From assembly GCA_019914995.1 (NCBI GenBank), contig CM034137.1, forward strand, positions 3,224,001-3,288,000: a DNA stretch of 64,000 nt, given 5' to 3'. The notes under the pieces were generated by a model. That model had not been told where the DNA came from. It saw only the letters and a list, made by a program, of their open reading frames with translations, and did no database searches. This document shows positions 1 through 13,383 of the stretch, piece after piece; the stretch's first letter is position 1; every line of letters begins with the position of its first letter. The stretch comes from Acanthochlamys bracteata (lineage: Eukaryota > Streptophyta > Magnoliopsida > Pandanales > Velloziaceae). The position numbers and the translations under genes were made by a program.

Positions 1-1190
1 TTTCAATTACAACAAGCTAAGACATTTTAAAAACGAATGCAGAAAATTCAGGCATAAAGATTTACGGAGAAAACGAACTATGCCTGCTTGGAGTGATAAG
101 GATGAGAGCTCATCGGAAGACAGTTAGACTGAGAAAAAGAAAAATGAAGAAGTTAATCTATGTTTGATGGCTGATCATAACGAAATGAATGCGGTAAGCT
201 ATACTAATTATGATGACTCAAATAAAATAATTGCAAGATGTGTTTGATGAATTATATGCAAAATATTTACATGCCAAAATAAACTGCAAAACTATTAAAT
301 TATGTATGCATAAATTCAAAGATGAGAATAAATTTTAAAGAAAGAAGTACTTATACTAAGAAATGCCCTAGAAGATAAAACTGATACGATAAAAGACACA
401 TTGCATATTGATTATAACTATATAAATACTAAGTTGTGTGCATTACATATTGAGAACAAGCATCTAATGCAAATAAATGAAAAGCTGCATACAAAGTTAA
501 ATGAGTGTGAGACTAGTAAACTCACAAGGTGCACAGAAATATCAACTATCAATATTATAAAAGGATTGCTGAACTCGAAGAATTAAATGAAGCATTGAAT
601 TGAGAAGTGGACAGATTATCGTATCCCACCATACCAGATCTCAGACTATTCATGAATGATTACAACACCATATTTCTGAAAGAGAAGGAATTGAAAGAAG
701 AAAATCAGAAGCTATAACAAGAAAACAAGAACCTACAGATCAAGAACCATGATCTAGAAGCCTCTCTACAAAATTTATAAAAGATAAGGACAGACTTGAT
801 TCAATTCTAGGAGCTCAATGTAGCGCGTACAGAAAAAAAAGGAACAGGTTTTATACCCTCTTCAGATAAATTACTTGGTAAGCAATCTAAAAAGAAAAAA
901 TATCAACCCTCTACCAGTTATACAGGTATGCAAACCTTAAGGGAACACAACATCAAGAGTGTGGTGTGAAGAGGATACACAACAACTCAATCCTATTCTT
1001 CAACCCCCTTTATTAAATATTTTCGTTGTGGAAGAAAAGGTCATAATATTAATTCTTGTTGGTATACAAAGAACACAAAAAAAATAAAAATGATATGAGT
1101 TCCAAAAGAAGCCATTAACAATACTAACCCTTTAGGATCTAAAAAAATTTGGGTACCTAAACACTAAGTATTCTTTATTATAGGAAGAAA
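1..1190 (+). pseudogene. gag remnant of element A (two zinc knuckles, coiled coil)
   Basis: Reading from base 1, a degenerate CCHC knuckle is visible (NKLRHFKNEC, with the second Cys already lost to Tyr). An acidic serine-rich stretch (WSDKDESSSED) near 90-125 follows. A long charged heptad-like coiled-coil region spans about 230-800, with one open piece at 401-586. A second knuckle (RCGRKGHNINSC) lies near 1019-1060. Gag of this family packages the RNA and builds the virus-like particle. Several stops and frame changes interrupt the reading frame. The same blocks in the same order occur on the minus strand at 23140-22080 in element B, which supports the identification. Confidence 0.8.
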
Positions 1191-1196
1191 AGAAAT

Positions 1197-4140
1197 CACT
1201 CGACTGAAATATAATATATGATATTTAGACAGCGGTGCTCAATACATATAACTGGAAATAAGAGATGCTTCAATAGTCTGCAAAAATAATTCGGTAGAAA
1301 TATCATTCTATGAGACAACAATAAGTACAAAGTGATAGGTGTAGGAAGATAGGTAACCCCTCTTCACTTTGTATTGAGAATGTGCTGCATGTCAAAGATC
1401 TAAAACATAATTTGATAAGTATAAGTCAACTCTGTGACAACGGTTACCTAGTAAACTTTAACAACCACTGTTGCTCTATTGTAAACTTGTTATCCGGAAA
1501 AAAGTACTGAATGAAAACGAGAAAGTAATATGTATGTACTTTATATTAATGATTTTTCTAACTATAAAATGTGTTTAGTTGTTAGTTAGCAGAAAAGTAG
1601 CTCGTTAAGGCAGAGACGCTTGGGACATTGCAGTGTCAAAATTTTATCAAAACTATCTAAGCTACAATTAGTCAAAGATTGCCTGAAGCCAAGTACAGTC
1701 TAGATGATCTGTGTGATGCATGCGTAAAAGAAAAACAAACAAAATCATCATTCAAGTTCAAAAAGATAGTCACAACTAATAGGCTACTACAACTATTGCA
1801 CATGGACTTACTTGGACCCTATAGAACTGCAAGCTTAGAAGGTAAGTACTACTGTCTGATGATTGTAGATGACTATTCACGTTTTGCTGGATTTTCTTTT
1901 TAGCTTACAAAAATAATTCACTTAAATCGTTCACATGCTTCTTTAAAAGAGTACAAAAAAAACTTGACCTTAACATTTGTTCAATTAGGAATGATATGGT
2001 AAAGAATTTCAAAATTTTTATTTTAATAAATTTTGCGATGCAAATAGTATAACCCATAATTTCTCTGCTCTTAGAATTCTCCGACAAAACGGTATTGTTA
2101 AAAGGAAGAATAGAGTACTTGTAGAAATAACTAACTATGTTATTAGAAGAAAACTTGCCTAAATATTTTTGGATTGAAGCAGTAAACACAATGTGTCACA
2201 TAATTAATCGAGCACTCATTCGGCCTCTTCTTAAGAAAACTTCATATGAACTTCTGAAAAGAAGGTCACCCAATATTACATATCTAAAAACCTTTGGTTG
2301 TAAATATTTTATCTTAAACAATGGCAAAGATAATTTTGAAATGTTCGACGCCAAGAGCGATGAAGGTATGTTTCTTGGTTACTCCTCTATTTCAAAGGCA
2401 TATAGAGTATCTAATAAAAGAACTATGACTGTTAAAGAGTCTATGCATGTTATATTCAATAAAACTAATAATGGGCCGAGAAAAAATGTAAAATTAGATG
2501 CAAGGTCAGAAGAAAAAGAATTACTCTCAACAACCGAAACACAAATTCCAGAGAAGCAAACAGTCGACGAGCGACCAACTTAATTAATAACTGAAAACGA
2601 GCAAGTCTATAGAAGTTTGCCTAATCATATGGAAACTAATGAACCAGTTCTCAGACCCTTCAAGCACAGATCTAGCCATCCACAGAAAAATATAATAGAT
2701 AAAGTAAATTAAGGTATACAAATTACATCTCAATTCAGAACTAATTTTATAGAATATTCTGTCTTTATATCAAATATTGAACCTAAATGCATATATGATG
2801 CTTTAAAAAATAATTCTTGGATTATAGCTATGCAAGAGGAGTTGAACCAATTTGAAAGAAGCCATGTGTGAGATCTAGTTAAGAAATCTCAAAATAAATC
2901 TATTATAGGAACTAAATGAGTTTTTATAACCAAAATGGATGAACAATGAAACATCATTAGAAATAAAGCTAGGTTGGTGGCTAGATGATATAATCAGGAA
3001 GAAGGAATTGATTTTGATAAAATATATGCTCCAGTTGCATGCCTTGGTGCAATCAGAGTACTGCTTGCATTTGCATGTTATAAAAATTTTAAACTCTTTC
3101 AAATGGATATAAAAAATACATTTCTAAATGGATTTTTAAAAGAAGAAGTACATGTAGAATAACCCCCTGGTTTTGAAATTTTTAATTTTTCACATCATGT
3201 TTACAAACTGAACAAAGAACTCTATGGTCTAAAACAAACTCCCAAGGCTTGGTATGAACGCTTAAATACCTTGATTGAAAAAGGTTTCTGTCGAGGTAAG
3301 ATTGATTTAACATTATTCACTTTGCATGAAGAAAATGATATGCTAATTGTTCAAATCTATATTGACGACATAATTTTTTGAGCTACCAATGAAAGATTGG
3401 TAGAAAATTTTCTGAGCTAATGCAGGAAGAATTTGAGATGGGCCTCATGGGGAAATTAAACTACTTTCTTGGTCTATAAATTAAACAAACGAAGAATGAC
3501 ATTCATCAGCCAAAGTAAGTACATCAAGGACTTGATCAAAAAATTCAGCTTTGAAGAAAGTAAGGAAATAAGCACTCCAATGTCCACTTCATATAAGCTG
3601 AATAAGAATGAAATAGGTAAATCAGTTGATAAAAAACTATATACAGGTATGATTGGATCTCTTTTATATTTAACCGCAAGTAGGCCAGACATTTAGTTCA
3701 GTATATGCTTATATGCAAGATTTCAAAGTGATCTTAAAGAATTACACATGATAGCTGTGAAACGGATCATTAGATATCTAGTTGGAACTAAAAAACTTGG
3801 ATTATTTTATCCCAAAAGTTGTAAAGTCAATTTATATGCCTATGCTGACGCTAATTTTGGTAGATATAAGCTTGATAGAAAGAGTACAAATAGCTCTTGT
3901 TAGTTCTAAGTAAGTTGCTTGATATTTTGGTACTCTAGAAAGCAATCTTCAATAGTTATCTCCACAGCCGAAGCAGAGTACGTAGTCGCTAAAAACTGTT
4001 GTGCTCAGATACTCTGGATCAAATAACAACTTTTAGATTTTAGCTTTAATTTTAAGAATGTACCTATATTTTGTAATAACATTAGTGCTATTAGTTAACA
4101 AAAAATCTTATTCTGCATTCTATGCAAAAAGTATATTGAT
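1197..4140 (+). pseudogene. pol remnant of element A (protease, integrase, RT, RNase H)
   Basis: Protease is marked by YLDSG near 1220. Integrase begins with an HHCC-type finger (RRLGHC, then LCDACVKEK at about 1705-1735). It continues with the catalytic-core start HMDLLGPYRT and IVDDYSRF (to 1903), and its C-terminal part is open at 2137-2583. Reverse transcriptase runs about 2800-3470 with LYGLKQTPKAWYE and a YIDD active-site box near 3358-3370. RNase H follows at about 3480-4140, with IGSLLYLTASRPDI and YADANFGR. In-frame stops occur in RT (directly after the YIDD segment, for example) and RNase H, so no functional enzyme can be made. The order integrase before RT is diagnostic of copia elements. 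Confidence 0.9.
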
Positions 4141-4539
4141 TTAAGACAATATTTTATTAGATAACATGTTGAATGCAATGACATAGTTTTGAATTTTGTT
4201 GACACTTAAAATTAACTAGCTCATCTTCACTAAACCTTTAGGATCCGAACCATTTTCAAAAATCTGTCATGGTTGTGTCTCATGGTAACTCACTCTGTCT
4301 TATAATCAATCAGTCAACTATCAAACAGTTGGCTGAAATTATTTGAACAATATATATTTTTTAATTGACACATAGCTGGCAGCTGATTCATCATAAATCT
4401 GTAATATCAGTAGCTGACTCAGAATAAGACTATCTTCTCCAACCCGGAACCTCCAGACGAAAACTTCTTCAAAACTCCTAGATTTGCAATTTCATCACCT
4501 ACCATCTCGAGTTAGCCTCTGTTGTTTTCTTCCTCGACA

Positions 4540-6140
4540 ATGCCAAAGATTCGAAATCTCAGTCTAAAAAAACCTCAAGACTACTGACAATGAGCTTGAG
4601 AGTCTTCAGAAAGAAATAACTCAAGCAGTACAAACGCCGACTATCAACCCCTATCCTACCACTAGCTACCATCAGCTTCGATGACTTCAATTATTTTAGC
4701 TTGGAGGTTGAAGAATTATTTGAAGCTCAGGGTTGGATCAATTTCAACAACATGCCCGGAAAGTATTATGAAGATTGCATTCGGATATTCTACGCAAATT
4801 TGAAGGAGACATGAGATTCTTCAATCCGGACTATGGTGAATGATATAGAGAACAATCTTGAGTCAAGAATGATATCCATGATACTAGACATTCAATACAA
4901 AGAGGAGATGCCACCGGTGAACGATTCTAATTTGAACTACCTACAGCTGGCCCTAGACAGTGAGATAATTACTCAAACAACAGTATAACTCTTCAGCACA
5001 CCTCCATTGCTACCAAAGGCTATTTGCCACATTGTATCAAAAATATTGAATACCTCGATCTGGTAGTTATCTCAATCTACGATGCATCTCTGGTCTGGAG
5101 ACTCATCAAGAAGTTGTACATCAACCTCTGTGAAGTAATGTTGCAACATATGATCAAGGTATCCAAGTTCGGCAGCAAATATGTTGCTTATCCACACATC
5201 ATTTGTAGAATCTGCTAACTCGAAACTATGCCAATGGATTCTTCTGAAGTGACCAAGATCTTCCGACTAGATGCATGATTTCTTAGAGGAATCACTGACG
5301 CTAAACCAAACCAGCTTCCCATGTTCATAGTGATTCACTTCTGCCCATTCTCACCAAAGCAATGCCTCCTCTACAAAAATGTCTTTTTAAGATGCATGCT
5401 GCTCTTCTTGAGCAGAACAAGGGGATTCAATAGTTGAATATAATATTTGGTGAGCTAAGAGATGCAATCTGCCACCCTGACCATAACTCTAAGCAAACGA
5501 CAGCGACTAATTGGCAGAGGGTTCAGCTCATCTAGATGCAGATCAGACGGAGACAGGAATGGACAAAGAAAATCCTGTGCATCCAAATATTCCTGCTTCT
5601 CCAAACAAGTCATTCTCTGAATCTGACAGTCACCAACAGAAGAGAGCACCTACTTCTTCATTCTTGTCAAACACGCCGGACTTTGCAGCTTATCCCACTG
5701 AGCCTGACAACTTGCCAGCAGCAGTTTATGAAGATCCAGTTGACTCCATGCCTACTGACCCAGCTGCATTTATGTTTCCAGAGGCAGCAACAGCTGACAC
5801 TCTTGTCCTAGAGATTCCTACCGATGCAACTCAGCAACCAATTCCAAAAGACCTTCAGGAGTGAATTCTAGCAGTACAAGAAGCCATTGTACAGGAAATT
5901 CAAGTAGAACTTCTTCAACCAATCTCCATTATTTTCCCTCCTGCTTCTACCCAAGCCCATAGCTCTATGCCTCCCAGACCTTGAAAAGTTTAGCGCAAAG
6001 CTCACAAATATGTTTCTATCTTTGCCCCAATTGCCAGCGATGATATTATAGTACTCCCACAATCAGACCCTGCAAAACTCAAACACCAACGCCTAGGCAT
6101 TCTGGGTGCAGGACCTCCACTCGTCGCAAAAGCTCTTAGC
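4540..6140 (+). pseudogene. third ORF remnant downstream of pol in element A
   Basis: An ATG at 4540 starts a decayed reading frame that matches the third ORF of element B (18615-17039, minus). The matching blocks are a basic Lys/Ser-rich start and FDDFNYF-like residues near 4675-4700. A segment ending in YPHIICR lies near 5185-5210, followed by an acidic, Pro/Ser/Thr-rich tail open at 5511-5864. A conserved C-terminal block (AHKYVS, then LPQ and KHQRL) lies near 5995-6090. The first half resembles the plant 'putative transposon protein' domain found in many plant retroelements; this family link is from memory. Sireviruses often carry an extra, sometimes called env-like, ORF at this position. 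I see no clear membrane segment here, so an envelope role is not supported by the sequence. Confidence 0.6.
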
Positions 6141-6297
6141 TATTTCTCATGTTTAAGTTTCTATGTGTTTCCTTATTTGCATTTTATGCTGTTTCCTTTC
6201 AGTAAAAACGCTTAGCCTATCTACTAAATCTATGTTGCTCAGTTTCCTTTGACAATTTTTATGATTGTTCTGCTATTCTATATCCTTTATTAGATGA

Positions 6298-6567
6298 CAA
6301 AAAAGAGAGAGAAGAAAAGACAGAATTACTGTATGTACAGGTTGTTGGCCAAAAAGGTCACAACACTTGGTATTACAGGTGCCAGAGAGATGCACACTTT
6401 GAGGGAGAGTTGCCACAGAACTGTTATGCATAAACAGGTACAAAGAACATGCACAAGTTAAGGGAAGCTATACTTGATATCACAGGTAAACAAATTATTA
6501 TTCTAACTTGGATAGTATACATAAATCAATAATTCTTAATTATTTTATTATCATAAAAAGGAGAAGT
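6298..6567 (+). other. polypurine tracts before the 3' LTR of element A
   Basis: A 20-odd base purine run lies at about 6298-6321, and a second (AAAAAGGAGAAG) at 6555-6566 ends one base before the LTR. The inner one is placed to prime plus-strand DNA synthesis. Repeated polypurine tracts upstream of the 3' LTR are a described Sirevirus hallmark, and element B shows the same arrangement. Confidence 0.6.
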
Positions 6568-7977
6568 TGTTGGAACTCGTAGAAGTAGATTTTGATAATA
6601 ACAACACATTAAAAATTATGGTTTATGATTTAGGATGAATTGACGAGTTAAAATCAAGTTATGCAGAAAAAGGTCTATCCTATATTGAGTAAAGAATAAG
6701 CAATTTGAGTCAACACAGCTACCAAACAACCCGCTGTTCAACTACAGACTATATATGATCTTTTTCTCATAAAACAGAGGATCGGATTCTACTCGACAAA
6801 GTTCCTGTTTAAAAAGCTTTCATTTTAGGATATTGAAGTTATATACACCATTGAAGCAAATCACACTACATAAGATCTATTTAGAGTCAAATATCACTCT
6901 TATTCACAAGAAGAGTCAAGTTCAATCTTCTAGAAGAAAAAAAAGGCAGCAAACTCATTACATTAAGCAGAAAGCTACTAAGCAAAGTCAAGCATCATAA
7001 AGTCCACCTCGTTTAGAGCAGTTAATCTAGCAAGTCTTAGCAAATCAAGAGAAGCCAACTTAGCTTGAGACAACTTGAAAAAGATAACTCAGCTGGACTC
7101 ACCAACTGTCGCAAATGGGAGATTCAAATTGCCCTCATCGATGCATTTAATGCCGATCAAAGGCTTGCACTGGAATAGCTAAAACAAAATCCTGGAGCAA
7201 CTGACTGACCACTCAAAAATTCTCATGTCTGCCTTTGATGATTCGCTGCTGCTCAGAGACATCAACGAATTAATCCTCCAACAGGAGAACCAGTCACCTG
7301 TAAGGAAGAAAAGTATTATAAGAAGCAGAAAGGTTGTAGAACAGAGGGCAAGACATTGAGAAGAAATTTTAAAATTCAAATCTGCACCACATTGGCCAAA
7401 ATTTCACAAGTAGAGAAAATCCATATTGCCGCTGATCACTACTGAATATCATCTTCAGCAATATGTTTGATCATTTCAATTCAAAACTCTTACTCAATTA
7501 AAATTTGAGATAGATTTTGTGCTTAAAATCTTCTATTATCGGATCATTTGTATACGTGTGTTCAAGTGCTGGGTGCACTTTATAACAAGATTAGATTATC
7601 AGCAAGGGGATTAGATTATCCAGTAGACTAGGAAGGGCTGTCTTTGTGAAGAAACCTTTAAGAGTAAGTGTGCTTGGTAAAACACTTTGCTCTTGATTTG
7701 TGTAGCTTGTTAAAAGTCTAGTAAAGCTTTGGTTCTGGTGATAGAGCGACCGTAGAGGCAAAAAAGTTACCAAACCACGTAAAATCTCCTTGCATATTTA
7801 CTTTAATATAGATGGCCATAATAACTTATTTGTAATGCTCACTGCTTGCAAGATATAAGTCTACTCACAGCCAGCTGATAATTTACTATGTGCAAGATCA
7901 TTATCATTATGAAAATTTTTATTTATCAAATCAATTCGCTCCTCCCCTCTTGAGTTGATCTTGCAGGAACATCAACA
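6568..7977 (+). repeat. 3' LTR of element A
   Basis: It begins TGTTGGAACTC and ends CATCAACA, giving a 1410 bp LTR with the usual TG..CA ends. Its first ~60 bases and last ~70 bases align with the corresponding ends of the LTRs of element B read on the minus strand, which fixed both borders. The middle is more diverged. Its matching 5' LTR lies outside the window. Confidence 0.85.
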
Positions 7978-9740
7978 GAGTAGATGTAATTCTCTAATTA
8001 CATTCATAAGCTGAGTTGTTATATATCAAATTAGTTCGACGAACTTTAACTAACCTTTGAATTGCTGGAAAGATTGACTGTTATGTTCAGGATTATGCTG
8101 TTAAAATGCATGTTTTATAGTGACCTGGAATGATTTTGGGGTCTAGAAAGTAAGTGCCCTTGGAGATGTGTGCTGCACTGTCCAAACATCAAGCTATACG
8201 CCAGATGGATAAAGAGCTAAGGAGATTCTAGATTATACCAAGTAATAACAACTTTTGATCTTGCTATCAAATCAGGTATTTTTTCAAATAAATTTTCAGG
8301 ATGATTGTGCATACATTGAGAGGGAATTCAATGAAATGTGTTACCTACTGGACTTGGGAAAGGTTAGTGCACATCACTTATCACTCGAGTTTATTGCTTT
8401 CTGCAGCCAGATTTGCAATAATGCAAACAACCACCACATAGAAGCTGCAGGACTAAACATGGCATTTAGATGATGTGGATCTATTTATCTCAGTGTGATG
8501 TTTGGAGTTGTTGTAACACTTGACTACATGTAGATGGAAAATTATTGATGTCTGGAGTTGTTTGTATGTAAATGTCTTATTCTTGATAAAAGCTCCAAAA
8601 TATTACATGTTTTAATTCAAGCTAAACCATCTAGACGTTACCTTCAACTAGACATTTCTGGAAACAGAATGTGAATTTTTTGTTACATGGCTGTTCTGCT
8701 ACATTCTGTTCTAGTAATGCTTGCATGAACCTGGTGACTGGTAGTTGCATCCAACTTATAAATTTTATGTATGCTTAAGCTGACAAACTTTATAGCATCT
8801 ATCTGCATGCAGAAGGAAATATTCTATTGAGATAAAAGTTTCAGCTGACAAGAACTTGTTTCTAGCATTAAGTTGTTTCAACTCAAAATAGAAGGAATGG
8901 GCACTTCAAGAAAATTACAGCATGCGACAAACCAAGGGAGTTACTATTCAACTCAAGTCTTCCTGCTTCAAATAAAATCTTTTTTGAGTAAAATTTTACC
9001 CGAATTTGATTTGAATATTAAAATCGGTAAGATTCAAACATTTTTACGATTTTATAAGATTTTATTTTTAAAGGAACTTTATAATTAACGAAATTTGAGT
9101 GAGTTTTTTTATTAAACTTTAGGGAGTTTTTTATAAATTTTAAGAAGGTTTCTGGAAAATTACAATTTTGAAAAATTTTTAATATAATATAGAGGGGTTT
9201 TGTTTGTGTTTTTTTCTTTGATCATTCTTGGGATTTGTCTTCATCTTCGGCGGGATTCTTGGCAGAAAATCTCAGTAAATCTCTCGATCGAAATTTGCTT
9301 GGCTTGAAACGCATCTTCACACAGAAATTTTTGGAAATAGAAAACTGATATATACGAAATCTAAATAGAAACAAAGAGGGGGATAATAGAAGCCAAAAAC
9401 AAAGAGCGATAAGCTAGAGACAAAGATGGCGAACTGCAAGACTGCTAAGTTTGATTTCTCCTTTCTTAATGCTTAGTTTATTTAATTTTACTGTTTGTAT
9501 TATTTAATCTTGACTGAAATTTTGAAATAAATTCTAATTAAATTCCTTTTGGATTCTTAAACATGTTGTGAGGTTAATTGTTGAATGCATTGTGAGTTGT
9601 TAATCTTTATAATAATTGAAATTTAGACTTTGAATTTAAATGCTTGATTATTATTGAGTTTGAAGTTTGAATTATTATCTAATTATTTTTGCGAGGACCG
9701 ATCCGAATACTCCACAAAAGGATTGCAATTACGTACAGGA
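7978..9740. other. unassigned stretch with one exon-like fragment at 8255-8473
   Basis: The stretch has no complete gene. An open segment at about 8290-8470 (+) reads like real protein (IEREFNEMCYLLDLGK, then SLEFIAFCSQICNNANN). It begins just after a plausible acceptor (TTTTCAG at about 8294-8300). An upstream piece near 8170-8230 (LSKHQAIRQMDKELRRF) could be a preceding exon but is followed by a stop. I do not recognise the family. It may be a fragment of a host gene captured or left by rearrangement. From 8870 to 9740 I see only AT-rich DNA. Confidence 0.35.
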
Positions 9741-11000
9741 AAAGCAACTAGCAAGCACAGTGGTCACTATTACCATTTTCAGCAAAAAATAATATAATTC
9801 AATCATTAGTGATCAGTAAGGACCAAGGGTCGCTACTATACACATAAACAGCGACCCGCTAGACAATTAGTCCTTATTACCCACAGTAACAGCGACCAAC
9901 GCTAAACACAGCTTTTATAAAGTATCTGTTACCTCTCTTGGTAGCACTAATAACTTAAAAAGTATCATTTCAAAAAATATATATTAACTAATTTTTTACT
10001 AAAATCAAAACCGTCGGAGATGATATAGAAATTGTATATATCAGTATGACAAAATTTTTTGATAATTTGGATGACTATTTCTACTCGATCACAACGATAT
10101 TTATGGACATATGTGATTTAATAAAGTTTAAGTATGAATCAGAGCCCTAAACAAAAATCTGAATTTTATAAAAATAATTTCAAATAGTAATTATGACGTA
10201 CGGAATATGTTGAACAGTTTAGATATTCCATCTAGTACCTATGATTGTATGTGTTATCTAAAATGCTTAACAACTATATGACTTAGTTATGTTTTAATAT
10301 ATCTTTATTCTCTTACAGTACCTTATAGCGTAAACTCTCTTATTTTATATCTCAAATTGAAGATCTAAACTGTTGAATATATTTGACAATATCAATATCA
10401 AATTATTCTAACCATGTTTCTTAAAATTTAGATATAGTTATTTCTTCTAATTAACGCTAATAAATTATTAAATATTGTACATATCTTAACCATATTTAGG
10501 AATAGTATATAAAAAAACTATAGAAATCATATAAAACTATTTCTTTATAGTATAATGAAATTATAAATCACATCAAATGGTCATAATTACATGAAAAGAT
10601 TTAGTAGTAATTAATCTAAAATTTTTAAGTTTACATAGTAGGCGACAAGTAAAAAATCAGTCGATGATTTTGCAAAATTAGCGACAACAAAAGAAAAACG
10701 GTCTTTGTTCTTTTTTCAACTTAGTGCGACCAAATGGATTATGGTCGCTAATGAATTCGTTAGTGACCAGCATTGACTAGGTCGTGGAAGATGCAGGTAC
10801 TTTTACGTCAGCAACCAGCATGGCGAAGTGATTGCTGTTGAGGTCATGTTAGCGACCGTTATTCTTTTATGGTCGTTGTTATCTAAATAACAGTGATCGT
10901 TCTTCTGCGATCATTATTGTCGTGTAACCGCGACCATTTTTCTTCAGTCGCTTATACTCTAATTGTTGTTGACCATTTTTCTTGTTGTGTAAGATGCTCA
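9740..11000. mobile_element. CACTA-like non-autonomous DNA transposon
   Basis: Many short GCGACC / GGTCGC-type motifs occur in alternating orientation at both flanks (about 9750-9920 and 10670-10990). The right edge, read on the minus strand, is CACAACAAGAAAAATGG, one base away from the common plant CACTA terminus CACTACAAGAAAAA. Dense subterminal repeats of this type are typical of En/Spm elements. No transposase is present. The left end is not sharp and I could not see a clear 3-bp target duplication, so the left border is approximate. Confidence 0.55.
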
Positions 11001-12720
11001 TCCACTCTTAACAAAAATTATTATATGCGCCAAACTTTCAGCTAAACAATCGATCTAAGTTGAGCTTCTAAGTTAGGTTAGACTGGATCAGTTGTGTAGT
11101 GGTCTAAGGATGATGCTCATGTAAAGAAAAAGCTAACCAATTTATAGATGAGTAAACAACTCGGCTTGAATTGGACCAAATTTGGCTCTGAATTGATGGG
11201 ATTAATAACACGTCTTTTAATAGTTCTACATTGAGTGAATGATAAAATTGGCATGTATTTATATGTGGAAAATACTAAACACTGAATAGTTGGTTAATTA
11301 ATTTTATTTCGAATCTGATCCTACAATTAGTATCAGAAAAGACAGGATAAAGCCATCCGGCGTATTAATCTGAAAAATTATTTGGCATTCAAATTAGATT
11401 AGATTTGAATTAGTATCAGATGAGCATAAAAATGGTATCTAAGTAAAAAATGAACTAATTAACTTATAGTTAAGCCAACAATTTATCTTGGATTGGGTCA
11501 AATTCAGTTCTGATTTGATAAACTTAACGACTCAATGCCGTCGTTGCTGTAATTCTCTTCTTTGTTTTTCTCTGTGTTCTGTTTCGGCTCTGCACTGGAT
11601 GGCTAGCAATCTCCCTCCGCTGTCCTCTACTTTTTCATATTTATACATCAAAATTTGTCCAAGAATTAGAAACAAAATTTGCTAATAAAATTTCTAAAAA
11701 GATGAAAATATGAAATTCTTTTATGGTCATATTCTCCAAGATTTAGGACTCTCTCTTTCAGTCTAAATTTCTCCATCAATTTCCGAAGTAAACTTCACTT
11801 GAAAAAGTAAGACTAAAAGAAGAACAGAGAAAATATTGAACTCCTTGGTTGAGATCTAATGGTCATAAGCCAGTCATAAGGAGATCCTAGGGGAAGAGTT
11901 TTATTCATAAGGAATTCATCTCAGATCTGATAACGTGAGTGCGTGATTTGAGGTGTTAGGGTTTTCTGAGTGAGTTCTTGGGAAGCAAGAAACTTCCCTA
12001 AGCTATCTCCTCTTTTTCCTCTTAATCATGCTTAGCTTAAGATAATGCGATAGGGTTTATTTCAAGTGGACTGGCTCCACATGGGCTAGCTAAAACCCAA
12101 GACTGCAAATCTTTGGTTTCTTCTTTACTTGGCTTATTTCTACAATAATTATCTTCTTCTTTGTATGTTACCTGCATTCAAAAATAATTTAATTTAAGTC
12201 ACAATAATAATAATAAATAATTTTCTTTATATTAATATGACAGTCAAATGTATATAATTATATATTTATCAACAGTCCTTAATAATTATATATATATATA
12301 TATTTTGTGTGTGTGCGTGTGAGAGATATTAATTCTAAATAATTGATTAATTATTTATTTAGGGATCTAATCCCACAAATTTGGTCTGACAGAAAGATCA
12401 CTACGGAAATTTTAAACTAAGGTATTATACTATATACTTTACCTAGTGCAAGAACTACATTAGTATATATTGACTTGTATATGTTACTTGTTTACCTTAT
12501 TATTATGTTGTTTATATAGATTTAGATATTATTATTTTAGAGTAAGCTTTTGAGATTGATTATAAAAAAAAATTTTACTAAAGTAGTGTTAAAACGGGTC
12601 GCATGTGAACATTGAATCTTTAAGAGAATCTTCTCCCGTCCTACGCCTACACCTGACGAGGGTGTTAATTTCTCCTACATTATTTGTTTACATTATTTGT
12701 TTGCGTCATTGTTGTGATGT
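11000..12720. repeat. AT-rich repetitive stretch with an internal direct repeat
   Basis: Two similar ~85 bp segments occur at about 11130-11215 and 11450-11535, both containing a TTGGAC/TTGGGTCAAATTC-like core about 320 bp apart. The rest contains a TA/TG microsatellite at about 12284-12320. From 12421 to 12720 there is a segment that recurs, diverged, at 14203-14720. I recognise no gene here. Confidence 0.35.
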
Positions 12721-12723
12721 TTA

Positions 12724-13018
12724 AGGCGTGTTTTAAATGTCCGTAACTGAGTTTCGTAAAAATAAAAGTAAGAAGTAGAATTTTTTAAAAAATAAAGTGG
12801 AAGTGGAATTCAGTATTTGTATTTCAATAGATTTTGAATGTGTGTTAAAAATTAAAAAATATAACTGTATTGGAAAATGTGTAAATAAGAAAGTTGGAAC
12901 TGGAGTTCCGTATGTGGAAGTGAAGTCCTGAATTCTTTGTGTAATTGAAACATACAAACTGTTCGAAATTCAAAATCTTGCAGGAGAAAATAAAATTATG
13001 GGCATTTAAAACACGCTC
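12724..13018. mobile_element. Tourist-like MITE with TTA target duplication
   Basis: A 295 bp element is bounded by near-perfect inverted repeats containing GCGTGTTTTAAATG (left, about 12726) and its complement (right, ending about 13016). The trinucleotide TTA lies immediately outside both ends (12721-12723 and 13019-13021), as expected for PIF/Harbinger-type MITEs. It has no coding capacity. A decayed relative lies at 63190-63485. Confidence 0.7.
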
Positions 13019-13383
13019 TTATATAGATTTGACACACCCTCTAGCTTTTTAGCCTTGCTCTATTGAAGTTGTCTAGGCGTGTTTATATTGAACTAAATTC
13101 ACTCTTTTAAACATAAATTTAAAAATAAAAATTAAAAATAAAAATATTTAACAAAAAATAAGTTTTTAGATTTATTTTATATTAAAATTAAATTTTAAAA
13201 GTTAACTTTTAATAAAAAATAATTTATTTTAAATTATTTACTTATTTTATATCAGAAGTGAATTTTAAAAAAATATTTATATTGAGATGGTAAATCATCC
13301 ATCAAAATTATTTGCTGAAAAGATTCATGATAACTTATATTTCTCAATTTTGGGCTAACAAAATCACTATAGAGAATTTTGCA

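Larger units (their letters stand above)
1..7977 (+). mobile_element. Sirevirus-like Ty1/copia retrotransposon A, 5' end outside window
   Basis: The window opens inside the gag gene of a copia element at its first zinc knuckle. In order follow a coiled-coil gag tail, a second zinc knuckle, protease, integrase, reverse transcriptase and RNase H remnants, an extra third ORF region, a polypurine tract and a 3' LTR. Domain order protease-integrase-RT-RNase H is that of Ty1/copia. The extra ORF after pol and the repeated purine tracts before the LTR resemble plant Sireviruses. Every coding part carries stops and frameshifts, so the copy is dead. It is homologous along its length to element B at 15114-25509 on the other strand, but the two are clearly diverged and are probably separate subfamilies. 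The 5' LTR and the upstream target duplication are not in the window. Confidence 0.9.
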
